Below are positions 44,420-54,669 of a DNA stretch of 64,000 bases, piece by piece. Within the stretch, counting starts at the first letter, position 1. Every line of letters begins with the position of its first letter. Made by a program: the position numbers and the translations under genes. The notes beneath the pieces are model-generated. The model saw only the letters and a list, made by a program, of their open reading frames with translations, searched no databases and was not told where the DNA came from. The DNA is taken from the NCBI GenBank assembly GCA_013076295.1, contig RQOL01000859.1, positions 1 to 64,000 on the forward strand, read 5' to 3'. Source of the stretch: Sanderia malayensis (Eukaryota; Cnidaria; Scyphozoa; Semaeostomeae; Pelagiidae).

Positions 44420-45080
44420 AGGTGGGGCACACTCTACAACATATGCATTGCCTTCACTGTTGGGGTTATCCTGAGTCAGTGCTGCAGATGTCTTCTTCCC
44501 AACATTAGAATTTGTGCCTCTTGTGTGACATTATCAGCCAGAAATGACAAGCGATCAAAGTGCAACCACTTGCTTTTGTACACGTCACCCACACCACTAC
44601 CGCTTTCTTTTGATTGCTCTGTCCAGTTCTTCTCCGCTACAAATTATGATATTAATACAAAATAACATCTCCCAGGTTGGAAATAATCCTCAAAATACAA
44701 TTTCTTCTTCTTTTCTTCACGCGGTACTGCAGGTGGTTTATGTTAAATAGCAATGGCTGACTAGCCTGCGCACAGACTTTACTGAGTGAATGCGGAGGAA
44801 GGAATAAGGTCCTGTTAAGTCTGCGAAGTACCGTTCAATTTTGACTTCTGGCGAGTTGCGCAACAATCTTTTGATTGTTTGTTAATTGATTTCGAACCAA
44901 TCAGCTGTTGGTCCACGAAAATCAGGACCCATTGAAAATTCGTTTTGAAAAGCACATGCACATAAACAATAGATGGCACTCTGTCTCTGTTCACCATTTC
45001 CAAGATGGGGGAAAGATATGCGGCTGGTTCCAGGATAAAGTTTCCATGTTTACAAAATTTAACTTGGAATGAGACGTTAT
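44420..45080. other. Non-coding DNA
   Basis: No gene I can support. Confidence 0.4.
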
Positions 45081-45089
45081 TTAAAGAAG

Positions 45090-46148
45090 GATTGGGTTTT
45101 GTGTGCTCTCGTTTTCATGTACCAAGAATTGTTACTGATTAGGAAACAGTCCTCAAGAAGTTATGTCAAGAGAAATACATCTACTTCAGTGCCCCAACCG
45201 GTTATGGAAAATCGCTCATCTACCAATCCATGCCAATGATCGCTGATTATTTAGTTGAAAGACCAATGTTTACTAGTATAGTCTTGGTTATTTTGCCACT
45301 TAAAGCCCTGATGTATGACCAGGTTAAATATTTAAAATCATTGGTATTAAATGCTGTTGCGATAACAGGCGAGGAGCATGAAGTGACACTGAAGGAATTG
45401 CATGAGAATGGTGGCTCCAACCTCCTCTTTGCTTCACCAGATGCTTGGTGTAAAACTATGGAGGGACTATTTGAACTGCGAGCACTTCAAAGAAAATTTA
45501 GTTGCTGTTGTTTTTGATGAGGCACATTGCATAAGCCAATGGTAAGCAAGATCAAATTATTTTCTTAGACAACAGTTTCAGTTACATTCTTTTTATTACA
45601 TTTGGGGAGAAATCCCAGCCAAAACAACATTTCAAGTAATTATTACACCAAACTACATGGTGTTGCACTGTTTCTGCATTTTTTCCACACCCACTCTGCA
45701 TTAAATTTAAAGGAATACTGCAGCAGCCCACTTATTACAAACCCCTGTGATTAATATTTTGAGGATTTTTCAGTCCTGACTATTCAGACCCTCCTTCTAT
45801 TGGGCACTCAACAGTAATCATTACTCTTGTGACATGCATTTGATTTAACTCGACATTAATTTTCTGAAGAATTTTGTTCGGAAAATTAATGATGAATTTT
45901 TCAGTTGTCTATTTGTAACCAAATTGATTTTTCTTCCAGGGGCCATGGAACAGCAAAAAGTTCACCTTTCCGAAAATGGTATCACAATCTATTTGAACTT
46001 CGCTCATTATTGGATTCCAGTGTAAGACTTGCCATATTTACAGCAACAGCCCCTACAGTCACCAAAACAAGAATATTTGAAACCTTGGGTTTATATTCAA
46101 TGGACACATTTTGCCTGGAAAAAAATCCTGACAAATAATATCAAGTTT
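45090..46148 (+). pseudogene. RecQ-like helicase remnant with one intron
   Basis: N-terminal half of a DEAH-box RecQ-type helicase. Walker A reads APTGYGKSLIYQ at about 45190, motif Ia-like VILPLKALMYDQVKYL follows, and the DEAH box reads VVFDEAHCISQW just before a splice donor (45541/45542, TG|GTAAGC). The acceptor is at 45938-45939, and the next exon continues in phase with GHGTAKSSPFRKWYHNLFEL and RLAIFTATAPTVTK (motif III, TAT). Lesions: TAG near 45140, a frameshift near 45497 and another near 46135. Motifs IV-VI are missing. This could be a captured host gene in a mobile element rather than a host locus. Confidence 0.8.
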
Positions 46149-46149
46149 A

Positions 46150-46319
46150 GTGTAACTTTTATTGGTAATGACATAGCTATACAGGGTGCAATTGTTTGGA
46201 AATATATCCCAGAAGAAATTAGATCAGCAATAACACAGGAGTCCTTCAGAAGAAGACTCACACATGCCAGCAGAGCTTTAGAGCAAATACAATTTGAAAG
46301 AGAGGACAATGCACAGTGA
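46150..46319 (+). pseudogene. LINE RT C-terminal tail fused to the helicase remnant
   Basis: Reads IVWKYIPEEIRSAITQESFR followed by RRLTHASRALEQ, the WN-x-LP-x-x-IR-x-A...F...L end typical of CR1/L2-type reverse transcriptases. It follows the helicase text with no spacer. Confidence 0.55.
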
Positions 46320-46674
46320 GGACAAAAGATCTATTTATACTTTTAATCCTTTTACTTTTATTTCTTATACTTTTATACTTACTATTTTTTACTTATGGCT
46401 ATTTATACTTTTAATCCTAGAAATTTTATTTTATTTACTTTTTAGATCTAACTTAGCTTTTTAGGTTTTTATTTATGGCAGGTCCACACCAGCCTTTAGG
46501 TTGCATCAAACAGACCTGCCTTATTTGTAAATATCGTGCTGGAACATGTTTCCCTCCCGGAGTAAATTTAGTTTGAAACTTAAACATTCAAAAACATACT
46601 GTGAGAAAATATGCAACTTTATATTGATGCAACCAAACAAGAAAAAATCTAAAACTCATTTTTTCAGTTACATT

Positions 46675-46918
46675 AGATGTTCAAAATAACCTCCATCCTG
46701 CTCAACGCCCTTCTCTAATCATGCTGGCCATGCATTAATGGCCCTGACAATCTTTTGCTGAGATAATGATTTCCATCCATGCATGATCCCAGTGTGCAAT
46801 GATGGAATATCATGAACATTGTTTTCCTGCACATACACGACCCTTTTTGAAGAATCCAAATTGAGAAATCTAAAGAGTTCGTTTGGGAATTCTGCTTAAG
46901 TTCTTGTTTCTTCCTCAT
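46675..46918 (-). pseudogene. Tc1/IS630-like transposase C-terminal fragment (tentative)
   Basis: In one minus frame the text is VYVQENNVHDIPSLHTGIMH, then AINAWPA, a stop, then LEKGVEQDGGYFEHLM and a stop. The W-x-x-R/L..C/V-x-x-x-x-G-x-x-x-EHL ending is common in DD-E transposases of this superfamily. No catalytic motifs remain. Confidence 0.35.
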
Positions 46919-46919
46919 C

Positions 46920-48080
46920 CTTTTTCAATTCATAAGTTCTTTATCAGGTGTTTATCTTCTACTGATATTGCCGGCATTTTCCATAACGCTAATGTTTGTG
47001 TTGCTTCTTTGCTGACGTGATGAAATTTCAATTTCTCGCCAAAACAGCAGGTTTTTGGAGGTCATTAATTCAACAGCTTATTGCGCCTAAATGGAAGCTA
47101 ATATTGTCAAGATATTTCCACACGTTAACACACTTGAGTTGAATATTAACTGGTAAAGAGTCCCGTCGCTTGAATGAGATGATTTCAGTAAGCATTATAT
47201 TTCCCACCTCGTTACAACTTGTTAATAAGAACAACTTGTTGCAGCAACATTCCTTATAGTATTCTCTATCTGCTGGTAAGAAGTTGGCCTTATTGGTGCT
47301 TTTTCTATTCACACAAGCGATATCACTGCAAGGAACTTTTTGCCCTGACAAACTTAGGTTGTTGCCCTACTTGGACGACTCAAATTACAATGTGCATCTC
47401 CACAGCGGGAGACCTTAAAACCTCTAAAGCCTCTCAGCAACATGTTTTTATTTCGGAACTGAGCTCAAGAAAATCGTATCCAAGTGTGTAGTAATATGTT
47501 TAAAAGCCCTTTGAGCTGTTAATAATGATAATAATAATAATAACATCTTATTTACACAGGGTAATTCAATCAGCTATAGATCTGGCTGCTGTGAAGAGAA
47601 GCCCTGTTAAATCAAACTAGGGGGCATGTCTGGTTTCTTTTCTTTTGCAAGAAACCAAGAGTCCTAAATTTTTCAGTCAAAGTGTTAACAAGGGGTCTCC
47701 CTTAATTGAGGGTTTCTATCAAAAGACTGGCAAAAATATCAGCTCAGATAAATAAGAAAAACACACTGGCTTTCAAAAGTAGTTGAAATATTTTAGGGGG
47801 ATACCTCCACTTAGCTGCTCGCTTGAGATTGCCACTTATGCCAAAAATGAATTAGAATTGATCAAGCACAAGGAAACAAAATTTTTCTTAAAAACAACAC
47901 CTTTAGGGCATTCAAATTTATTCTTTTTCCTCTCTGACCCTAACTGAACACCCTGTTACCATCTAATTAAGATTACGTCACAATCGTAATAATAAAGGGC
48001 CACTCTGCCTATGAAAGACGTTGGGCTTAATATTTCGTAACATTTAGTTCATTAATTGATTTCCGGCAGGTATTTATGCT
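46920..48080. other. Non-coding DNA with a short (AAT)n tract
   Basis: A (TAA)n-like tract is at about 47521-47543. No gene supported. Confidence 0.45.
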
Positions 48081-48214
48081 TTAATCCGGGCAACTTGCCG
48101 CCCCTTGCACTACGAAAACACGTGTTTCTCCCGGCTCGTTTTGCATCTCATTAACTACATCCGGGGAACTTTCCAGAAAGTCGTAACACAAAACAGGCCA
48201 TAACTCCCGAACCG

Positions 48215-48300
48215 CAATACATACCCTATATACATACCCAACAATACATACCCTACAATACATACCCTACAATACATACTACGACGCAACATTTCTAAAC
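48215..48300 (-). repeat. 15-bp minisatellite, reverse-oriented copy
   Basis: Four or so copies of the unit ACAATACATACCCTA, the reverse complement of the 13.9-kb array. The adjoining TACTACGACGCAACATTTCT matches (inverted) the flank at 13850-13900, so a longer element is shared. Confidence 0.88.
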
Positions 48301-48387
48301 AAAGTAAAGGTGGGAGGTCGGGAAGGATCAATCATACGTTATTTAGCATTTTCAAAACAATGAATCCCTGTTGCGTTTTCCATGAAA

Positions 48388-48430
48388 CCGGTGTAATATG
48401 CGTTTCGGTTACCTTATGCGGAAGTGTCCG
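48388..48430 (+). repeat. Ginger left TIR with CCGG target duplication
   Basis: CCGG followed by TGTA. The inner edge (TTATGCGGAAGTGTCC) recurs in each unit of the neighbouring satellite. Confidence 0.9.
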
Positions 48431-49210
48431 GGTACACAAACGCATAAAAAATTAGACCATGCACTTGTGTCCCCCGATTGTTTGAGGATAGGTACACAAA
48501 CGCATAACACAAAATTTATGCAAAAGAGTCCGGGTACACAACGCATAAAAAATTAGACCATGCGTTTGTGTCCCCCCTATTGTTTGAGGATAGGTACATA
48601 AACGCATAACACAAAATTTTATGCAAAAGAGTCCGGGTACACAAACGCATAAAAAATTAGACCATGCGTTTGTGTCCCCCCTATTGTTTGAGGATAGGTA
48701 CACAAACACACAACACAAAATTTTATGCGGAAGTGTCCGGGTACACAAACGCATAAAAAATTAGACCATGCGTTTGTGTCCCCCGATTGTTTGAGGATAG
48801 GTACACAAACGCATAACACAAAATTTTATGCGAAAGAGTCCGGGTACACAGACGCATAAAAAATTAGACCATGCATTTGTGTCCCCCCTATTGTTTGAGG
48901 ATAGGTACACAAACGCATAGCACAAAATTTTATGCGGAAGTGTCCGGGTACACAAACGCATAAAAAATTAGACCATGCGTTTGTGTCCCCCGATTGTTTG
49001 AGGATAGGTACACAAACGCACAACACAAAATTTTATGCAAAAGAGTCCGGGTACACAAACGCATAAAAAATTAGACCATGCGTTTGTGTCCCCCGATTGT
49101 TTGGCGATAGGTACACAAACGCATAACACAAAATTTTATGCAAAAGAGTCCGGGTACACAAACGCATAAAAATTAGACCATGCGTTTGTGTCCCCCCTAT
49201 TGTTTTATGA
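48421..49210 (+). repeat. ~103-bp satellite inside the Ginger element
   Basis: Eight head-to-tail copies; the marker GTCCGG is at 48425, 48529, 48631, 48735, 48839, 48942, 49045 and 49148. Each unit holds ACACAAACGCAT and ATGCGTTTGTGT as a perfect 12-bp stem around a 13-bp spacer, plus a further ACAAACGCAT copy. The 66-100-codon open frames across it are artefacts. Confidence 0.96.
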
Positions 49211-49356
49211 TAGTTGCAGTAACAAGATTTTTTTAAGCCGATGAAGCAAAATAGCCCACTGAAAGGTCTTTCGTATAATCATGTTTTAATAAGCAAAGTC
49301 ACTACATTAAAAACTAACGGTATTGCAATTAGAAAAGGTAACAAATAATTAAAACT

Positions 49357-50026
49357 CTAAACGCTAATCTGTAATCCATTTTTTGCTAATGTTTCAAAGT
49401 CAGCTTTGAAAAGCTCGTTCTTCACAAAAGAGATGTCAAGGTCAGAGTCGTTAATGTCTTGCTTCACCTTCGTCAAACACTTTTTTCGAGCACAGTAGTA
49501 ATAATTACGGGTGCCATTGTGCCAGGTTCCCGTAGCTTTCTTGGAATAAGGGCGTGGCCCGTAATTACCAACAATAAGTCGTTGCCTTACTATGCCCTTT
49601 TCCTTGAACGGTGCTTTGCATTGTTCACAACGTGCTGCTCTTGTTTTACTTGTTGTGATCATCAGCCTCATCTTGTACGCATTCGTAGGCTCCAATCTGC
49701 ACTTATTTTTTTCTTTTGTAGAAACAGGGCTAGATTGAGCAACGGGTACTGCAGCAGTATGCTTGTCTGTTTCCAAAGTTAGTGCATTGATACACACGGC
49801 GCATTCAAATCCATCTCCATTCACTGAACTTTCTCCTTTACATTTCCAATGAATCCATCGGTTACATGATGTGCAAGAAATCTAAAAAGTAATTGTTTTC
49901 GTAATGAGCGAAGAATGTTATTAAGCAACGACATTTCAACAGTAGTGTAGTGGAGTAAATGACTTACTGTCCTAGTATCTCCTCTATATGTTCCACAGAC
50001 TCTACACCAGCCTGTTTCTTGATGAT
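49357..50026 (-). CDS. Ginger PHD finger and Cys-rich C-terminus
   Basis: The PHD finger is split by one intron (49967-49882). Its ligands are CRVC (C821, C824), ISCTSCNRWIHWKCKG (C836, C839, H844, C847) and FECAVC (C860, C863), a full Cys4-His-Cys3 set. PHD fingers read histone H3 tails, so it could guide target choice; that is inference. A second metal-binding-like motif follows: RCEQCKAP (C918, C921) and YYYCARKKC (C963, C968). Ends at the stop 49357-49359. Confidence 0.88.
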
Positions 50027-50299
50027 CTAAAAAAAGTTTGAAATGATTGACAACGGAGGTGTAGGAGCGTAGCCAAAGAGTAAGGGGCCACCACAATAGA
50101 AGGGTGTGGCACATAGTAGGTTTGCAATTTCAACATGTAAAATGTATTATCCACAAAATGACATTTTTCATGCTCAGGAGAAATGTGGGGTACATGTGGC
50201 CCCTTGCTTCTAACACCACTGATTGACAATGATGCACATTATGTAGTCAATTGAAGTTTTTCCTAGTTTCACATCCAGAATAGTTTCATATAAAGTTAC

Positions 50300-51993
50300 C
50301 TGATGCAGCAATCAACTCTTCTGCTATTACACGGCGATAGTCATTCAGATCTTGTGATGAGTTTGGAAATTGTGCATTCTCAGAGACAATGATCTGCTCA
50401 GCAAACTACAACACAATGTTCAGATTTAAAAAGGTTGCAGTTTCATTCTATGCTGGATTTTGAATAACTGAAATTGTTTTCATGATTACCTTGAGTGTAT
50501 AGATACCACAATTGTTGCTGTCACGCTGTTTTGGGTGCTCAATGGGGCGGTAGGTCCATTGTATGTCCTGGCAATTCAAGCTGGTGACTCTGTTTCTCCA
50601 GAATGTCCTGTAAATGTAACATAAAAAGACAACAGTTAAAGGCTGTAATTAGAACATAAATATTTTTCCTAATTTAGCTCTACATTGTGGTATTGTGGAT
50701 CTAACTTGACAGTAATTTGATAATTTTATGTACCTCCAATTCTTCAACACTTTTTCAATCTGCTTCTCAAGTTCTCCAAGAGGATTTAAAAAATACATTT
50801 TTCCATGCTTAGGTTTAATGACCTTTCATATAAAAGAAAATAGCCATGTTTATCATTGTTCTCATTAAAAGAAAGCGTGGCAAAAAATAATTATTCACAT
50901 GAACTCGCACAGTGTTCCGCAGAGAAGAATGCCACTGCGTGAGCAATATAATACTCTTAGGTGCCTCATTGCCGGTGGTCCCAATTAGCGGGGGGGGGGT
51001 GGTTGGATTTTTTGCTGAAAATTAATTGCCCGGGGGGTCCCAATTAGCGGGTGGGGGGTTGGATTTTTGTCTTGTTATTTCAAAGTTGCTCTCTTTCCCC
51101 AGACTCAATTTTTATCTTATTTTGTCTATGCAAGACTGGTAACTATGTATTTCGTGATTTTGAATTTTCAATGCGCGTCACTTACGCGAAGTTGAAAAAT
51201 TTAATAAACGGGTCGTCCTTATAAGAGCGGGGGGTTGGAAAGATTTTCAAACATTAATTAGCGGGGGGACGACAATTAGGCACCTAAGAGTACTTACGAT
51301 TGGATTCCAATGGCTTCGTGAAGTGTTGTACGCTCCAATGACTAGATTGTATTCTTCAATTGTATTCTAAAATGTTTTATTTTTGGAGAAGTTTATATGC
51401 TACCACGTGAGCCAATCGTATTTTGCACAATGCATATAATATATGGGTCCATTATAATTAATAACTTCTGTACGTTTTGGAGCTTTGGTTTATGAGAAAG
51501 TCCGTCGCAAATGTCTGTCATCAAACAAGCAGCAATGACAAGTATTTGTGACAGTAGAAAAATGCATATTCCGATATATTTTATTCTAATATGTTGATGC
51601 TAACAAACATTATACACAAGAAATTTATTAGCCACACAGATTATACTCACTGTCATCGAATTGTACTTTCTCGACAACAACAGCAGATAAGCATCCAAGA
51701 GCTATGGGAAATGAAATAAATGAATACAGGTCAAGCGAATTGAAGAACATCTATTAATATAAGATAGCAATAAAATTTGTTACGAAACCTCGTCAGACAG
51801 GTGTGCATCTTCTTTCAGCTCCAGTATGCGCTTATCAGATAAACTGATGTGACCTATTCGGCTTTCAATATAACCAGCACTGTATCCTGACCAAATACCG
51901 TCAATAACTACAAAAAAGCAGCAATACAACGCAACTATTACCTACAAGCAATACAGAAATACGTTTGGCATATATTGGTTAATGTAAACTACC
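50300..51993 (-). CDS. Ginger C48 (Ulp1/SENP-like) cysteine protease domain
   Basis: Residues about 618-780 of the fusion. Seen: IDGIWSGYSAGYIESRIGHI, a hydrophobic helix with LLDAYLLLLSRKYNSMT, then NTSRSHWNPI with the catalytic His (H693) next to Trp, then KMYFLNPLGE where family members usually have Asp or Asn (N722), and KQRDSNNCGIYTLKFAEQII with the oxyanion Gln (Q766) and catalytic Cys (C772). The H-N/D-Q-C order is that of clan CE family C48, which cleaves SUMO or ubiquitin-like tails. Substrate unknown. A MITE at 50954-51290 sits just after the His motif. Confidence 0.82.
50954..51290. mobile_element. 337-bp MITE with TA duplication inside the Ginger gene
   Basis: Perfect 13-15-bp TIRs (TACTCTTAGGTGCCT and its inverse), TA on both sides (50952-50953, 51291-51292). 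The interior is G-rich with repeated CAATTAGCGGG and GGTTGGATTTTT motifs, and no coding frame. If it and one TA are removed, the two sides join into an open frame. Confidence 0.88.
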
Positions 51994-52499
51994 TTGCTTT
52001 GCTGAATATGTTGTGTTGCTCAATTTTTCCTTGGGTTCAGAAAAAGCATCTTCAGCGTCGCTGGAAACGTCAATACAAATGGACTTTGCAATGAATGACA
52101 ATGTATCTGTATGATAAACAACTTCTTCGTTGTTCACCTTTATATCTTCGGGAATGGCAGGTACACTTTTCCGTGTTGTTTTCGGCAATTGTGATGTGGT
52201 GGTCGAGCTCTTGCTTTCAGCTTCATTACTCTGCTGCTTTTCATCATCGCTTCCATTTGAATTTTCTTCAAAATGGCAATCGTCTCTTGCTTTTTCTACC
52301 AGTCTACTCCAACTTTAAGTGCCCGGATGACAGTCTTCTCCACTTGATGATGATAACGCATCTTCATGAGATGGATTTTCCACGAACAAGTTAGTGCTTT
52401 CGTTTTTCTCCTCAGCAAACTCAGATGCCATGCTAGTGTCTTCTTTGTTCATCTCAGAACTGGATTTTGCATGGCTATTCACAGCTGCATTGTCAGTGT

Positions 52500-54669
52500 T
52501 GCATGACCCATGCTCGAGTTGTTCTTCTGGGAAAATCCATGGCTTTAAGTGAGTGATATTTTGTTTCGTCTTTTTGTCATCAAGATACACGTGCTTTCTT
52601 CCAACTATGTCTGTTATTTCGTAGGGTCCAGTCCATGTCTTTCCAAGTTTGTCTCCTTTACGAGTTGCCTTTCGTGCATTGTATAATAGTACTTTTTGAC
52701 CCTTACGAAATGAGATGGCTTCCTTTGACTTTGACAACTTGCATTGCCTGTAATTCTTTTTTTGAGATTCTTGAGCTTTCTTGATGTTGGTGACTGCTTG
52801 CTCTTGATTTTTCGTTTTTTGGACAATTGATTCAGTTAGGAACTTGACAATGGTTTCCTCCACGGGTAACTGAATCGCCACCTATTTGAAAAATTGAAAC
52901 TCTGTGATAGGAAAGCTTTTGCTACAGAGATTATTAAATTAAGAATAAAAACTTGAAGGCCTGAATGCAAAAGTTATTTTCTCCAAATTCATTTGTAAGC
53001 TTTTCTTTCTCTAGATTTGCATTAACTTACATCTGAAATGTCTTCTTTATCATCTTTTATCTCGACGGGCCGTAATGCTTCACGACCATACAGCAACTGG
53101 AAGGGCGTGAATTTTGTAGTGGCACTTTTGGTGGTACGAATGGAAAATAGAATCGGATCTATGTACTCATCCCAATGGTCAAGTGTATTTTCTTCTGCTA
53201 GTAGCTTTTCTAAACGCCTAAAAGAGTCATGCTCATGTTCAAACAGGGTCTGTAATCATCGAATCTGTGACAAAATGAAGGGTCGGCAAGTACGATCTGA
53301 GCAAATAAAACAAGAATATATTATAATGCTGAGTTCAACCTCTTTATATTTTTGTTTGTTCTTTTCCAAACCTGTCTTTGTCTGTGGTGATAAGCTGCAG
53401 TCATTTTGTGGTTTACACCAAGAATTGTGCAAAATTCCGTATTTAGCTACAAAAGATACACTTATAAGAATACCTTTATTTGTGCAATGAATACTGTTGC
53501 AGCTTATTAAATTTCTGCTTTACATTGTCATCATCTTTCTTTGTGTTTTAATTTTCACACAAGCTAAAGTTTTTTACAAAGCCAAGAAATACCTCGTTGA
53601 CGAACTCTCTCCCTTGGTCTGTTAAGACTTTTTCAGGGGCTCCATGGTGACAAAATAGCTTCACCAAACACTTTGCCACTTGTAGGGCTGACTTTTCAGG
53701 AATTGGAAACGCCTCAACCCATTTCGTAAAATAGTCTGTGCAGGTGAAAATATATCGGTTCCCATTGCCAGTTGTTGGATAAGCTCCCATCAAGTCTATT
53801 CCAAGCATCTGCCATGGTTTTGTTACCTATGTGCACAACGTATTTTCATTTTAAAATTAGATGCTTTGACTTTCAGACATAAGTAGAACATTCAGAAGAA
53901 GATAACATGAGTATAAAAATATTCACCATTATGCAATCTAGCTCAACATCAGCATTTTTCAATGGCTGCCCTGTCTATAACATTTTTTGCATTGAGAACA
54001 CTGCAAAATATGTAGGAAGAATGTTAATTTTACATATAGACATATTCATACCACATTTAAAATCATTATGGGGGTAACAAATGTTAATGATTTTCGCTAT
54101 TTAGTTAAAGATATAGCCAGTGGCGTAATGGAAGAGTTTTCAAGACAAACATTAGTAAGTTGAGAATTTTCAAACACAGCTATTTTAACTATAATGAATT
54201 ATACTGTTCTCACGAAATATTTCAAATGAGCAGTGATATTTTTCCATTTGTATCTGGAACAAATCTGGGTTTCCGTGTTGTTTAAACCAACGTGACCACC
54301 TATGGCGCTATCGTGAAATTGTGTAAAGATTTCTTGAGCCTCTTCAAATGAGCATACAGCTTTCAGCTTCTGGTCATGACTTCGCGAACGGGGATTTTTC
54401 GACCCGCAAAAATATAATGTCATGTCTAGAAAATATTGACAATGCCCATAATGTAGTAATTTTGTTGCATCATCACAAAAATGCCTACTAAGTAAAGCAT
54501 GCGAGGGCATAGTGTACTTACTTTCCAGTTGATATTTGTTTGCGTAGCGACGAAGGGAGCGTTTTTCATCTGTTCCATAACCTTCAGGGTACAAATCAGC
54601 CCCTTGCTTTCCTGAATTCTTTGCTTGGTGATATTCAAAGATCTCTTTCATCCGTTCAAAGTCTTCCAT
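52500..54669 (-). CDS. Ginger integrase part (HHCC, DDE core, GPY/F)
   Basis: This part binds the ends and joins them to target DNA. HHCC: QFHDSAIGGHVGLNNTETQI, then CSQCKKC after an intron. Core: MLGIDLMGAYPTTGNGNRYI with D156, KVLTDQGREFVNE with D215, and TLFEHEHDSF with E252; 36 residues separate D215 and E252, close to the DD35E of retroviral-type integrases. Then FSIRTTKSATTKFTPFQLLY, and the GPY/F-like module KTWTGPYEITDIVGRKHVYL, which in Gypsy and Ginger integrases follows the core. E252 is kept only if exons 5 and 6 are spliced as modelled (53372 to 53249). Confidence 0.88.

Larger units (their letters stand above)
49357..54669 (-). pseudogene. Ginger transposase: integrase-C48 protease-PHD fusion, 16 exons, two lesions
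   Basis: Exons on the minus strand: 54669-54522, 54425-54214, 54000-53927, 53826-53593, 53446-53372, 53249-53031, 52881-51993, 51907-51789, 51701-51651, 51366-51298, 50934-50899, 50822-50734, 50607-50490, 50405-50300, 50026-49968, 49881-49357. Every intron is GT-AG and every junction is in phase, except exon 3 (74 nt where 75 is needed). The chain is about 1,007 codons: HHCC zinc-binding (H87, H94, C121, C124), DDE core (D156, D215, E252), GPY/F near 405-415, acidic linker, C48 protease (H693, N722, Q766, C772), PHD finger (C821 to C863) and CxxC...C tail. Lesions: the 1-bp deletion in exon 3 and TAA at codon 510 (52315-52317). I start at ATG 54669 because the frame opens there without an upstream acceptor. 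Confidence 0.88.

Noticed and set aside
48421..49210. CRISPR-like regular array
   Set aside because: Units are contiguous with no unique spacers, and the context is animal DNA. It is a satellite. The same applies to the arrays at 10.1-11.9 and 58.4-59.0 kb.
53341..53446. Loss of the third integrase catalytic residue (Glu read as Lys in VWKRTN)
   Set aside because: That text lies past a splice donor at 53371/53370. Splicing to 53249 gives LFEHEHDSF with Glu in the right place.
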